From contig JSYX01000887.1 in the NCBI GenBank assembly GCA_000787465.1, positions 1-10,549 on the forward strand: 10,549 nucleotides of DNA. The letters are read 5' to 3'. The notes below the pieces were generated by a model. It saw only the letters and a program-made list of their open reading frames with translations, made no database searches and was not told where the DNA came from. Each line of letters starts with the position of its first letter. Position 1 is the stretch's first letter. Made by a program: the position numbers and the translations under genes. Of the stretch, positions 1 through 7,446 are shown one piece after another. Source of the DNA: Thermomucor indicae-seudaticae (Eukaryota > Mucoromycota > Mucoromycetes > Mucorales > Lichtheimiaceae).

Positions 1-1379
1 TGCCGAGGAAGGTTGTTAACGGTGAAATAAATGGCGCCGCATGAATGGTTGTTACTGTATGGCTGGAGCCAGTCGACATTCAATGTAAGAAGAAGTGATC
101 GATCGTGTTCAACAAACAGGACAAAAGCTGAGAGGGGTTCCTTCAATGATATCGGATCAGGCACTTTTCTCCACATTTCGCCATCATAGACGTCGAATAA
201 TTGGTCGTCCGGAACCGAGCGCTTCCGCCATTCAAGGATGCTTTCCTCAAATCCAGGTCGAGAGAACAAGTTTTGCAAAGATGCCTTCAGTGAATGGTGC
301 GGAAAGACTTTGCAAGGACGTGACGACTTTGGATGGAACAGAGGTGTACCACATTCAGGTTCAGTGTCAGGAAAAGGTGTAAAGTTGCAGGCAGATGGAA
401 TGTGTTCACCGCTTAATCCATAGATAGCATGGCAGTTTTCGCAAGCAACAAGACGTTGGACATCCTTTGTGAGGTTGTCGAATGCGGCATGCTTCCTGAT
501 AGTTGACGGCGTCACGGGAAACTGATATTGCTGGCCTAGCGCAGCAAGCACAAGATTAAGGAAGGCGAGTAGAAGGGTGGCAGCCCTGTTTGTAAGAAAG
601 TTCGAATAAAAAAGACGAAAAATGAGGTCATGAAGGCAACGACTCGTTCTGCAGATAGTTGTGCTGTATAAATGTGTTAACTGACTCTGTGACAATTTTT
701 GGTGCTCTTTTTTTTCTGCTTACCTTCATCGGGGGCAACGTTCACACAGCCTGCATCTGCATCACCGACTGCGTCTTCTTCTTCCTGGTATTCGGCATCG
801 ACTTCTTCATACTCGATGTCGGCTGCAGAAAGTAATTCTGGTTCACCGTTACTTTCTGCTCCCCCATTGCCAACTGCAACGTCCGAATCCACGTCGTAAT
901 CCATGGGTGATACTACTTTGACTTCACGTCAGCGTTCACTGCTTTCCTTACAAAGCCGAACCGAAGCGATTACCGTCATAGTCCTCCACCATGGTTTCGA
1001 TCTTACCCGTGCACTCCAGCTTGTTGGAGGCGCGATCTCCTCCATCGGTGATGTCGTTGTCCACCTCCATCGGTTTCATTTCCATCAGTTCCTTTTCCAT
1101 GACCTGCTTTCTTTTGCATTGGCTTCAGCATTTCGGTCTACTGTTTCTTTAGATTAGCATATGCGATCATAACTCGCTAACGCTCTATATGCCCTTATTA
1201 ACTGCATGTTTGCTGCTAGCTTCAAACTCGCGCAACATGTCTCTTCTCTTATGCTCTGCTGCTCTCTCTTTTGTCTGCATTACGTAGCCATCCGGATGCT
1301 TCGAGCAGACACTGCATTTGCATTGTTCAGTGCGTTTATCACGAGGATTCCTTTTAGCGCGGGCAATGCCTTTGGTCAT
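1..1379 (-). CDS. Tnp2-family (CACTA-type) transposase, N-terminal part, spliced, runs off left edge
   Basis: The enzyme would cut and move the element by acting on its terminal and subterminal repeats. The ATG at 1379-1377 opens a 59-residue exon (1379-1203) with a CxCxxC zinc-ribbon-like motif (Cys20, Cys22, Cys25, then a His around 43), typical of Tnp2 N-termini. Likely further exons are 1103-1007 and 912-724, the latter very acidic. They are joined by an intron with donor GTAAGA, branch-like CTGAC and acceptor TAG. The main exon is open without a stop from about 663 to 1. It shows the family's order of landmarks: hydrophobic stretch, CxxCH motif near 443-429, CGTPLF, then LTLNVDW (to 69) and GAIYFTVNNLPRQ at the edge. 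The Asp of NVDW may belong to the catalytic RNase-H-like core. The first junction uses a weak GTTAAT donor, and the third junction is out of phase with GTAAGC at 723. Exon edges there are provisional, and the copy may be slightly damaged. Confidence 0.82.
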
Positions 1380-1699
1380 TGGGTAGAAAGATACGGTAAT
1401 CAGGATGGATGGGTGCACTCTATGAAATGAGCGCGTGAACTGTCTATTTATTTCTGTAGCTATGGTTGCACTGTATCCAGGTTTATCATTAGTCATACAA
1501 TATTCAAACGGAATAAAAGAGACAAGGCGAAAAACAAAGGAAGCCAATGTAAAATAGAGTAAAGTTGTTTTGATATGTGACGTTCGTGTTAATAAGCGTA
1601 TTTGCTTATATCGGTAATTGTCGTTAATGAGTTGGAGTATACAGTAAATGTCTATCATAGTAGGAGTACTTCGGCTGACTCACTGTGCAGCTTTTGTGC

Positions 1700-1838
1700 T
1701 TACGTTCCTTCCGTGAGAATTTAAGCAGGAACGCGGAGGGAACGTTACGTTCCTGAAAATTGAGGGAATGTGTGGGGAACGCGTAGGGAACGCCGACGTG
1801 GCACTACAAATTCCGCTCAGGGAATTTTTGCAGGAACG
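1700..1838. repeat. Subterminal RGGAACG repeat cluster of the CACTA element
   Basis: Seven copies of the 7-mer RGGAACG lie within about 140 bp, in both orientations: 1727-1733, 1738-1744, 1775-1781, 1786-1792 and 1832-1838 forward, and acgttcct at 1702-1709 and 1747-1754 inverted. Longer shared words include ttacgttcct (1700-1709 and 1745-1754) and gcaggaacg (1725-1733 and 1830-1838). In CACTA elements such subterminal repeats are binding sites for an element-encoded protein. The position, between transposase start and terminus, fits that role. Confidence 0.75.
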
Positions 1839-1841
1839 TCT

Positions 1842-1855
1842 GATTTTTCGCAGTG
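1842..1855 (-). repeat. Probable terminal inverted repeat end of the CACTA element (starts CACTG)
   Basis: Read on the minus strand from 1855 this is CACTGCGAAAAATC. It begins with the diagnostic CACTG and runs into an A-rich stretch, as many EnSpm termini do. Everything to its left resembles element sequence (subterminal repeats, transposase). Everything to its right changes character to a coding-like plus-strand frame. The partner repeat is outside the window. Confidence 0.65.
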
Positions 1856-2560
1856 AATATTGTTGCTTCCAACTTGACCAATGCCAAGATGCAAGAGTTC
1901 GGGTACGCTCCTTTGTATTTCTGGAGCGTTTTCCTAAAATGCTTTCTTCTCAGCGAGTACGAGGTTGTGGAAACCGAGCTGGATCGTGGGTTCTGTGCTG
2001 TCGAGGCGGCTGGGCAGTTACTAGTGCCATGGATGTAATATCACGTTAAGTGCAAGACCGAGCGCCCAAAGGGCACAAGCTCCATTTCCGGTTTCGGGCG
2101 TGGAGAAGATCTGAGTATGGCCAATGAAGCGACAGCCGCAGTCAACAGTATCAGACAAGAATCCGAGTGGAAAAAGTGTGGCTAAAGAGAAAGATAACAC
2201 AGATGTAGCGACCTCTTGTCGCAATGGAACGAGCCGTGAGATTTTTTTTTGTTAGGCTGGAGTAGAGCCACGAGCCGTGAGATGCGAAGATTTGGAAAGA
2301 GATACCACTAGGTACAATGACTGGAAATGAACCGCTTGATGATTGATCGAGCCTGCCCCTTTTTCTATAGAAAGCGATAAGAAGGTTCGGGAACGGAAAG
2401 CTCGGGATGTCGACAGGCTCAAATCAAGATTTTGATGCAAAGTAAAGCTGATTAAGTCAACCGTGCTTGAAGAAGCAAAGTTACTGGGAAAGCAGAGCTT
2501 GGAAGACATTGGTGGGCTAATGGATCAAGGAGAGTTTGAGAAAGAGGATCGTCTCTGAAT
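1856..2560 (+). pseudogene. Decayed coding-like sequence beside the transposon end; identity unknown
   Basis: From 1856 one frame reads 61 codons of natural-looking protein (from NIVASNLTNAKMQEFGYAPL) to a stop at 2036-2038. It then continues in the same frame to about 2190 with only that one stop, including EDLSMANEATAAVNSIRQES. After the 2229-2283 duplication other frames take over with coding-like, charged helical stretches broken by stops (ERAVRCEDLERDTTRYNDWK; later LEEAKLLGKQSLEDIGGLMD, ending near 2558). This looks like an old gene or retroelement ORF broken by point stops and a frame-shifting insertion, with its upstream part separated by the transposon. I do not recognise the family. 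An unannotated spliced gene is possible but less likely. Confidence 0.4.
2229..2283. repeat. 14-bp direct duplication flanking a 27-bp T-tract insert
   Basis: The word acgagccgtgagat occurs at 2229-2242 and again, identical, at 2270-2283. Between them lie eight T residues followed by gttaggctggagtagagcc (2251-2269). Read on the minus strand, the insert is a short unique piece ending in an A-tail, flanked by a target-site-like duplication. That is the usual form of a severely 5'-truncated retroposed fragment. The net addition of 41 bp shifts the reading frame of the surrounding coding-like sequence. Confidence 0.5.
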
Positions 2561-2746
2561 TCGTGGTTCAGGCGAAAAATGGCACGGTTGGTAGTCACCT
2601 ACCTGTGCCAAAGGCAAAGTGAACAATGGGATGAGGCATGCAAGGACCCACTCTGCAATGTTGTCGAGAATGTTTGAATTGTTTTTTATTTACAGTGAGA
2701 AGAGAACAGAATAGAAACAAGAAAGAAGGAAAACAAGTAAAGTTGA
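2561..2746. other. Intergenic/3' flank with no recognised feature
   Basis: This stretch lies downstream of the minus-strand gene that ends at 2747, and probably includes its 3' UTR. It is AT- and purine-rich near 2700-2740. No conserved frame, repeat or RNA gene was seen. Confidence 0.4.
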
Positions 2747-4012
2747 TTAAATGTCCGAGTGTTGGTGTTGAATGGAAGGAGAAGACAGTTTCATATCTTG
2801 CTGCCTTGTTGCATAGGGAGTTGTGGTGGTGGTAGTAGAAGTATTTGCTTCGTAATCGGTCGCCGAAGGAGTCATGCCAAAATGAGAAGAAGAATCTGGT
2901 GAGAATGGATTCCCGTTCATGATTGCATGAAGATCTGCTGCAGCTACAGCCGCTGCGGCTGCGACTCTGGCACGATCATGCGGGTCGAATGCATAAGACG
3001 CGAATCCGACCATATTGTCGGATCCTGGTGGCCATAAAGCGGTGTTTGGATCACGTGGGGTAGTGGAAGAAGAAGGAGTAGTGGCGGATGATTGGTGCCA
3101 AAGGGAGGTAGAAGAGGATGGATGGTGTTGCTGGTGAGAAGGCAAGAGATCATCCAGATCGTGAGATAACAGTGTGTTGACTTGATCTGAGGGTGGATAG
3201 CGTGGGTCACCGACTGGATAGCAAAACAAGGGCGAGTACTTTTGGTAATTGCCCCAACCAGTACCTTCCGTCTGGTGGTGGTGAGGAGGCATCTCTTCTG
3301 CCTCAGCTTCTACTTCCTCTTCTTCTTCTTCTTCTGGGTCAGGATCGACGACTTTTTGCTGTTGAAGTTTCTTGACCCTTTTTCGTTTTTGGTCTCTTGA
3401 ACCACGATGGGATGATTTCTTTTTGGATTTCCTGCTGCCTGTAGTAGTAGTAGTAGTACTGGTAGTAGCAGAGGGTCGGGGTGGGAGCGGGATCGGAGGA
3501 CAATTGGGTAATAAAAGATCATCGTCTTTGGAGCGACTGGTGGAAGAAGAAGAACGGCTCGCTCGACGAGCCAAGCAAAGGGAAGTGGGTACCATACTTA
3601 GATGGCGATGGGTGGGCAATGAAGTGACGGGAGGCAAGGGGTCATTGGGTGATTTGGTAGGCGGGAAAGCGTCAATGATACCCTGACTTTCCAGGACCTC
3701 CTTGATATAACGCGACAGGGCTTGTTGAGTGGAAGCCTCATCCTTTGTATAGCACAAATCGACCCGCATCAGACGTGGGAGGTCTGTATTCTTGCTATTG
3801 CAATCCACGTCATGAGGAAGGATATCGAGGACCAAGCCAGGTGCCAATTCGTAGCGCGCAGGAACGCCGTTCTTGTAAATCTCGTTCAAGTCGTTTGTGG
3901 TTTCTTGACTCAGGTTGACCCAGTTGCCGTTCCCAATGTAGAGTCGAAATCGATGAGTGGTATCTCTTGCCTGTCTTTGCTGCCGCTGATGTTGCTGCTG
4001 TTTAATCGACAT
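2747..4012 (-). CDS. 421-aa protein with possible WWE-like N-terminal domain and long disordered nuclear-type tail
   Basis: This is a single open exon. The ATG at 4012-4010 is the first in-frame ATG, and the stop is at 2749-2747. Residues 1-19 are Gln/Arg rich. Residues 20-88 look folded: YIGNGNWVNLSQETTNDLNE, then GVPARYEL, LVLDIL and LPRLMRVDL. The pattern (aromatic, GxW, helix, GxP, strand, strand, RxMRVDL) resembles WWE domains, which bind ADP-ribose or mediate interactions in ubiquitin/PARP proteins, but this is only a pattern match. A helical stretch follows to about 112. The rest is low complexity: Ser-rich 152-161, Thr run 183-191, Lys/Arg-rich 194-215 (likely nuclear signal), acidic run 227-240, Ala-rich 351-359 and a late Thr run 392-398. 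Residues 250-275 (TGWGNYQKYSPLFCYPVGDP) are less biased and could be a conserved motif. A nuclear regulator is plausible; specific function unknown. Confidence 0.75.
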   Translation of the reverse strand: MSIKQQQHQRQQRQARDTTHRFRLYIGNGNWVNLSQETTNDLNEIYKNGVPARYELAPGLVLDILPHDVDCNSKNTDLPRLMRVDLCYTKDEASTQQALSRYIKEVLESQGIIDAFPPTKSPNDPLPPVTSLPTHRHLSMVPTSLCLARRASRSSSSTSRSKDDDLLLPNCPPIPLPPRPSATTSTTTTTTGSRKSKKKSSHRGSRDQKRKRVKKLQQQKVVDPDPEEEEEEEVEAEAEEMPPHHHQTEGTGWGNYQKYSPLFCYPVGDPRYPPSDQVNTLLSHDLDDLLPSHQQHHPSSSTSLWHQSSATTPSSSTTPRDPNTALWPPGSDNMVGFASYAFDPHDRARVAAAAAVAAADLHAIMNGNPFSPDSSSHFGMTPSATDYEANTSTTTTTTPYATRQQDMKLSSPSIQHQHSDI

Positions 4013-4154
4013 CTTTATTGACAACAAGTACCCCGGATCTGAGTGAGGAACACGAAAGAAAGAAAGGAAGAAAAAGTAAAAGAGAGCAAGAGAGCTCGAA
4101 TAAAAGCGTACTTAGTGGATAAGTATGCTCGATGTTTCGCTATGTCGTTCCGGT

Positions 4155-4162
4155 CTTTTATA
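4155..4162 (-). promoter_or_regulatory. TATA-like box for the minus-strand 2747-4012 gene
   Basis: The minus strand reads TATAAAAG here, about 143 bp upstream of the ATG at 4012. Purine-rich sequence (plus-strand view, 4045-4100) lies between. Only the motif and its distance support it. Confidence 0.35.
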
Positions 4163-4740
4163 CGTGTTTGTCATTGTCGCTGGTATACTGTTGTCGTCTT
4201 TCCTTCTCTCGCCACTTTCCGATCCCACAGATAAAAAGGGGATGCTTTTGCACATAAACACAAACATAACTTTCTTTCATCACAACAACTTTTCCCCTTT
4301 CGCGTTTTCCATCGATCAAGAAGACTGATTTATCTTTAATACGAATATCGCAAATGGTTAAATGTCCCCTTCGTTTCCGTTTCCCTTTCCTGCGTCATGA
4401 TCTCCAATAGTTTTAGTGATAAAGAAGTTAGATTGTATTGCAAAACGGCATGGGTTTTGGCTCTTTTTGCCATCACAAACATACCCACTTGTCAAGCAAG
4501 CTCACGTGGGAGGGATGAGACAGTTGACGACAATTCTCGCCAAAAGGGCGCGACCATGTGATTGATATGTGCAAATCGATTATGTCAAACAGGAAATCAC
4601 CCGCTAAACTCTGATCGCTTACTAATTCGTGTTATTCCACAAAATGCTCATACATGGAGTAAGAGAGGAGAGAGAGAAAGAGTATATTTCTGCAATACAA
4701 ATGATAGGCAACCAGAAACAAGAAGCGGTTGACAACATAC
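4163..4740. other. Intergenic region with stress-element-like CCCCT/AGGGG words
   Basis: No convincing coding frame is seen. Plus-strand AGGGG near 4237-4241 and CCCCT near 4294-4298 and 4366-4370 match the fungal stress-response element core. A GA-rich run (gagaggagagagagaaagag) lies near 4663-4682. These short words occur often by chance, so no regulatory role is claimed beyond their presence between two divergent genes. Confidence 0.25.
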
Positions 4741-4747
4741 AGACTAA

Positions 4748-5125
4748 GTGGGGCTTAGAGCTTACGTACATGATGGGTCTGCTTTCTTAGCCAACTTGTG
4801 CATATGGCGGGCAACTGTATGGTTAGACGTTATACTACCTGACTTTCCATGTACAGCACTGGCATGGCCCTGGTTTCCTTTGAAGGATTACGTAATGCTG
4901 TATTTAAAGAACAAGGCTGTTGTTCCTGATCCCTTTACTGCTAAAAAGCATATTTTTAAACCCGATGATCATGCAGTGCAAGGGGAACAGACATCGACCC
5001 CCCACCCCGGAGCGCGTGTCGGAACTACGATTTCCGGTAATGCAGCCCTTTGGTTACACGTTCAAGGTCTACAAAATGGGGAACTGGGCCATCCACGGAG
5101 AAACAAAATAGAACGTGAAGAGTAA
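4748..5125 (+). other. Unexplained open frame upstream of GDI; possible degenerate coding remnant
   Basis: One plus-strand frame is open for 125 codons to a stop at 5123-5125, but it begins with GTG and its first ATG is well inside (near 4890). The residue mix is partly protein-like (AFLANLCIWRATVWLDVILP; later KNKAVVPDPFTAKKHIFKPD). Another frame in the second half (ending 5111) is also open and reads FGYTFKVYKMGNWAIHGETK. I recognise neither. It may be a fragment of a mobile element or a chance open frame in the promoter side of GDI. It is not called as a gene. Confidence 0.2.
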
Positions 5126-5161
5126 AATGCACGTTGTTTCTTTGACAGAGACACATATATT

Positions 5162-5167
5162 TATAAA
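5162..5167 (+). promoter_or_regulatory. TATA box of the GDI gene
   Basis: TATAAA lies 60 bp upstream of the GDI start codon. It is followed by a pyrimidine-rich tract (cttcctttcttctactact, 5202-5220), a common fungal core-promoter layout with initiation in or near the CT tract. Confidence 0.5.
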
Positions 5168-5226
5168 CGGCTTGTTTCCACACTTTTTGAGACGAACACG
5201 TCTTCCTTTCTTCTACTACTTTCAAC

Positions 5227-6880
5227 ATGGTAAGCACATTCCACCCTATGTGTGCCTTCCCATTCCGACCAGCTTACGTGTACATCTTAGGATGAGCAAT
5301 ACGATATCATTGTCCTTGGTACTGGCTTGACAGAATGCATTCTGTCGGGCATCTTTTCTGTTGAGGGCAAAAAGGTCTTGCACATGGACCGTAATGACTA
5401 TTACGGCGGTGAATCGGCTTCCTTGAACTTGACACAGGTAACACCTTCTTTGGGGACATTTGACTGCACGTTGCTTAAACTTCTATTGTCCACAGCTCTA
5501 TCGCAAATATCGCCCTGATGTGCCTGTACCCACGGACCTGGGTCGTGACAGAGACTACAACATCGACTTGATCCCCAAGTTCATGATGGCCAACGGTGAA
5601 ATTGTTCGTTTCTTGACACACACCGATGTCACTCGGTATCTCGAGTTCAAGCAGATCGCTGGTTCCTTTGTCTACCGTGACGGCAAGATCTCCAAAGTAC
5701 CTGCCAGTGAATCGGAGGCCGTCTCGTCCCCTCTGATGGGCATGGTTGAAAAGCGTCGTCTGCAAAAGTTCTTTGAGTTTATCCAGAACTGGAAGGATGA
5801 CGATGAATCAACTCACCAGGGTCTCGATCTTGACAAGAACACCATGGTGGATGTCTATGAAAAGTTTGGTCTTGAACCTGGTACTCAAGACTTTATTGGT
5901 AAGTTTAAGAGAGAGAGAGGGCCACGTGGTAAGAAAAGTACTTTGCTGACTCGAAATATGCAAAGGTCATGCCATGGCACTCCACTTGGATGATGGATAC
6001 TTACAAAAGCCTGCTCGTGAAACCATTGACAAGATCATTCTCTATGTCGCATCTATTGCTCGTTACGGCAAGAGCCCTTACATTTACCCACTTCACGGCT
6101 TGGGTGAATTACCACAGTCATTTGCTAGGTATGTATTACATTCGGGAAAGCAAGCAGGGAAGACTTACTAAATGGTGCCGTTAGACTGAGTGCTATTTAC
6201 GGAGGCACTTACATGCTGGATCGAGCCGCAGACGAAATCGTGTACGAGAACGGTGTTGCAGTGGGCGTCAAGTCCAAGGGCGAGGTAGCCCGAGCAAAGC
6301 AAATCATTTGCGACCCTTCATACGCCAAGGGCAAGACCAGGACAATTGGCAAAGTAGTCCGTGCCATCTGCTTCCTGAAGCACCCTATTCCCGAGACTGG
6401 TGACGCCGACTCTGTTCAGATTGTCATTCCTCAGAACCAGATCAACCGCCAGCACGACGTCTACGTCGCATGCGTCTCCAGCAACCACAACGTATGCCCC
6501 AAGGACATGTACCTTGCGATCGTCTCTACCATTGTCGAAACTGATGACCCTGAAAAGGAAATCGAAGCCGGTCTGCAGCTTTTGGGCCCCATCCATGACA
6601 AGTAAGTGATAATCCTTTTTTGATCCGACTATCAGACATTGATCCCTTTTCTTTTTTCAGATTCATCTCTGTGTCCGATATCGAAGAGCCCTTGACGGAT
6701 GGTACCGCAGACCAAGTCTTCATTTCGCGCTCATACGATGCTACTTCACACTTTGAGACCGTATGCGACGATGTCAAGGACATTTACCGCCGCATGACTG
6801 GCACTGAGCTGGTGCTGAAGCAGAGACCAACTCAGGAACAAGAGCAAGAACAAGCTGAGGCAAACACATCAAGCGCTTGA
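5227..6880 (+). CDS. GDI1: Rab GDP-dissociation inhibitor, 6 exons, 450 aa
   Basis: GDI extracts GDP-bound, prenylated Rab GTPases from membranes, keeps them soluble in the cytosol and returns them to donor membranes. Model: 5227-5229, 5291-5437, 5496-5898, 5966-6128, 6185-6601, 6661-6880. Phases match at every junction and the total is 450 codons plus TGA, the normal family length. Hallmarks in order: [11 protein letters not shown] (11-21) and [13 protein letters not shown] (31-43), [53 protein letters not shown], then [12 protein letters not shown]. The Rab-platform residues Tyr39, Glu232, Arg239 and Met249 are present (bovine Y39, E233, R240, M250, from family knowledge). The tail is Gln/Glu rich ([14 protein letters not shown]) without a CAAX motif. 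Introns are 61, 58, 67, 56 and 59 nt. The fourth contains TTACTAA before its TAG acceptor. A TATA box sits 60 bp upstream. Confidence 0.97.
5230..5290 (+). other. GDI intron 1, directly after the initiator ATG
   Basis: The donor GTAAGC follows ATG immediately and the acceptor TTAG precedes GATGAGCAATACG. Splicing gives ATG-GAT-GAG-CAA (M-D-E-Q-Y-D), matching the usual GDI N-terminus. Without splicing the ATG frame does not join the body. The ATG at 5292 is in another frame and stops soon, so this intron is required for the full protein. Confidence 0.9.
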
Positions 6881-7230
6881 TGATCTTCTTTTTTTCTCCT
6901 TTTTTCAATCTCTGTCACTAGTCTTTAATTCCATCCTCATACCCTGCCATACTATTAAAAGAGAAGCTTTTGTTACAAAGAAAACAGACGACTGTCTTGT
7001 TGGGACAAAAAAGCAGTGTTGATGAGAAGTGCGGCACGTTCGACATGGTTAAGCGAATTCCTTCCAGAGCCTCTGCGGGCGGCGACGTCAAGCTTTACTT
7101 TACAAACTAGATAGTTTGTATATAGATAAGCTCTTGTTATCTGCAGTATGGTCTTCCGTATAGGGAACCGCCCAGTGTTGGTCGCGCCGCCCATACATGC
7201 GCACGGGGATCCCACTATGCTATGCGTGGA
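6881..7230. other. GDI 3' flank and intergenic sequence
   Basis: It starts with a T-rich 3' UTR-like stretch (6885-6910). No classical AATAAA was found close to the stop; ATTAAA occurs near 6954-6959. A perfect palindrome is annotated separately at 7101-7120. Minus-strand open frames here are short and not protein-like. Confidence 0.35.
7101..7120. repeat. Perfect 9-bp-arm inverted repeat
   Basis: TACAAACTA, then GA, then TAGTTTGTA forms a perfect palindrome with a 2-base centre. It could be a dimeric protein-binding site or part of a 3'-end hairpin. It stands alone in this window. Confidence 0.45.
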
Positions 7231-7446
7231 TTAATATGCGCCAAAGATGCCAATGTTGCCGTTGCGGAAAACCAGCTGTGTTTTGCTCAAGCCTGTAAAA
7301 TAACCGGCCAGCATTTGGTCTATATCGTGGGCAGTGTGAGCCCACTTTTTCCAGCCATGATACCGCATCAGTTTCATCCAGTAGAGAGTGTCCAACTTGG
7401 CGTTCTCGTTACAAGTCCTCACTTCTATCTTTTGTACCTGAAACAT
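7231..7446 (-). CDS. Possible small protein, 71 aa, unknown
   Basis: A complete ATG-to-TAA frame lies on the minus strand between two plus-strand genes (start ATG 7446-7444, stop 7233-7231). It reads as natural protein: NAKLDTLYWMKLMRYHGWKK, then AHTAHDIDQMLAGYFTGLSK and a Phe/Gly-rich end (NGNIGIFGAY). Codon choice is C/G-ending and similar to GDI. No signal peptide or membrane segment is obvious. If real, it would be divergent from the NST1 gene across a 152-bp shared promoter and convergent with GDI. I do not recognise a family. It could be a small conserved gene, an exon of something larger, or chance; the opposite strand is also open here. Confidence 0.35.
   Translation of the reverse strand: MFQVQKIEVRTCNENAKLDTLYWMKLMRYHGWKKWAHTAHDIDQMLAGYFTGLSKTQLVFRNGNIGIFGAY

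Larger units (their letters stand above)
1..1855 (-). mobile_element. Right-hand part of a CACTA/EnSpm (CMC) DNA transposon with Tnp2-like transposase
   Basis: Three things place this segment in one element. A Tnp2-family transposase is coded on the minus strand from 1379 leftwards. A terminal CACTG motif, read inward on the minus strand, lies at 1855-1851. Between them, at 1700-1838, is a cluster of short subterminal repeats in both orientations. CACTA elements are known for CACTA/CACTG termini, subterminal repeats and a 3-bp target duplication. Here the right target triplet would be AAT at 1856-1858. The left end lies outside the window, so neither the matching terminal inverted repeat nor the duplication can be confirmed. 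Element class is well supported; the exact end at 1855 is an inference from motif and position. Confidence 0.75.

Noticed and set aside
95..382. Plus-strand open frame of 95 codons
   Set aside because: It lies antisense to the main Tnp2 exon, which carries clear family motifs on the minus strand.
1380..1658. In-frame extension of the first transposase exon upstream of the ATG at 1379
   Set aside because: The extra 93 residues are AT-rich, hydrophobic and unlike Tnp2 N-termini, which start shortly before the CxCxxC motif.
1681..1855. A miniature element bounded by CACTG at 1681 and CAGTG at 1855
   Set aside because: Beyond the five terminal bases the two ends do not match as inverted repeats, and the flanking triplets (act and aat) are not a duplication. 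The 1855 end is better explained as the terminus of the larger Tnp2 element.
2944..3686. Several plus- and minus-strand open frames overlapping the 2747-4012 gene
   Set aside because: They are alternative-frame readings of Ser/Thr/Glu repeat codons and lack any independent protein-like pattern.
5292..5330. Alternative GDI start at the ATG at 5292
   Set aside because: It is in the wrong frame and stops after about a dozen codons; splicing from 5227 gives the canonical N-terminus.
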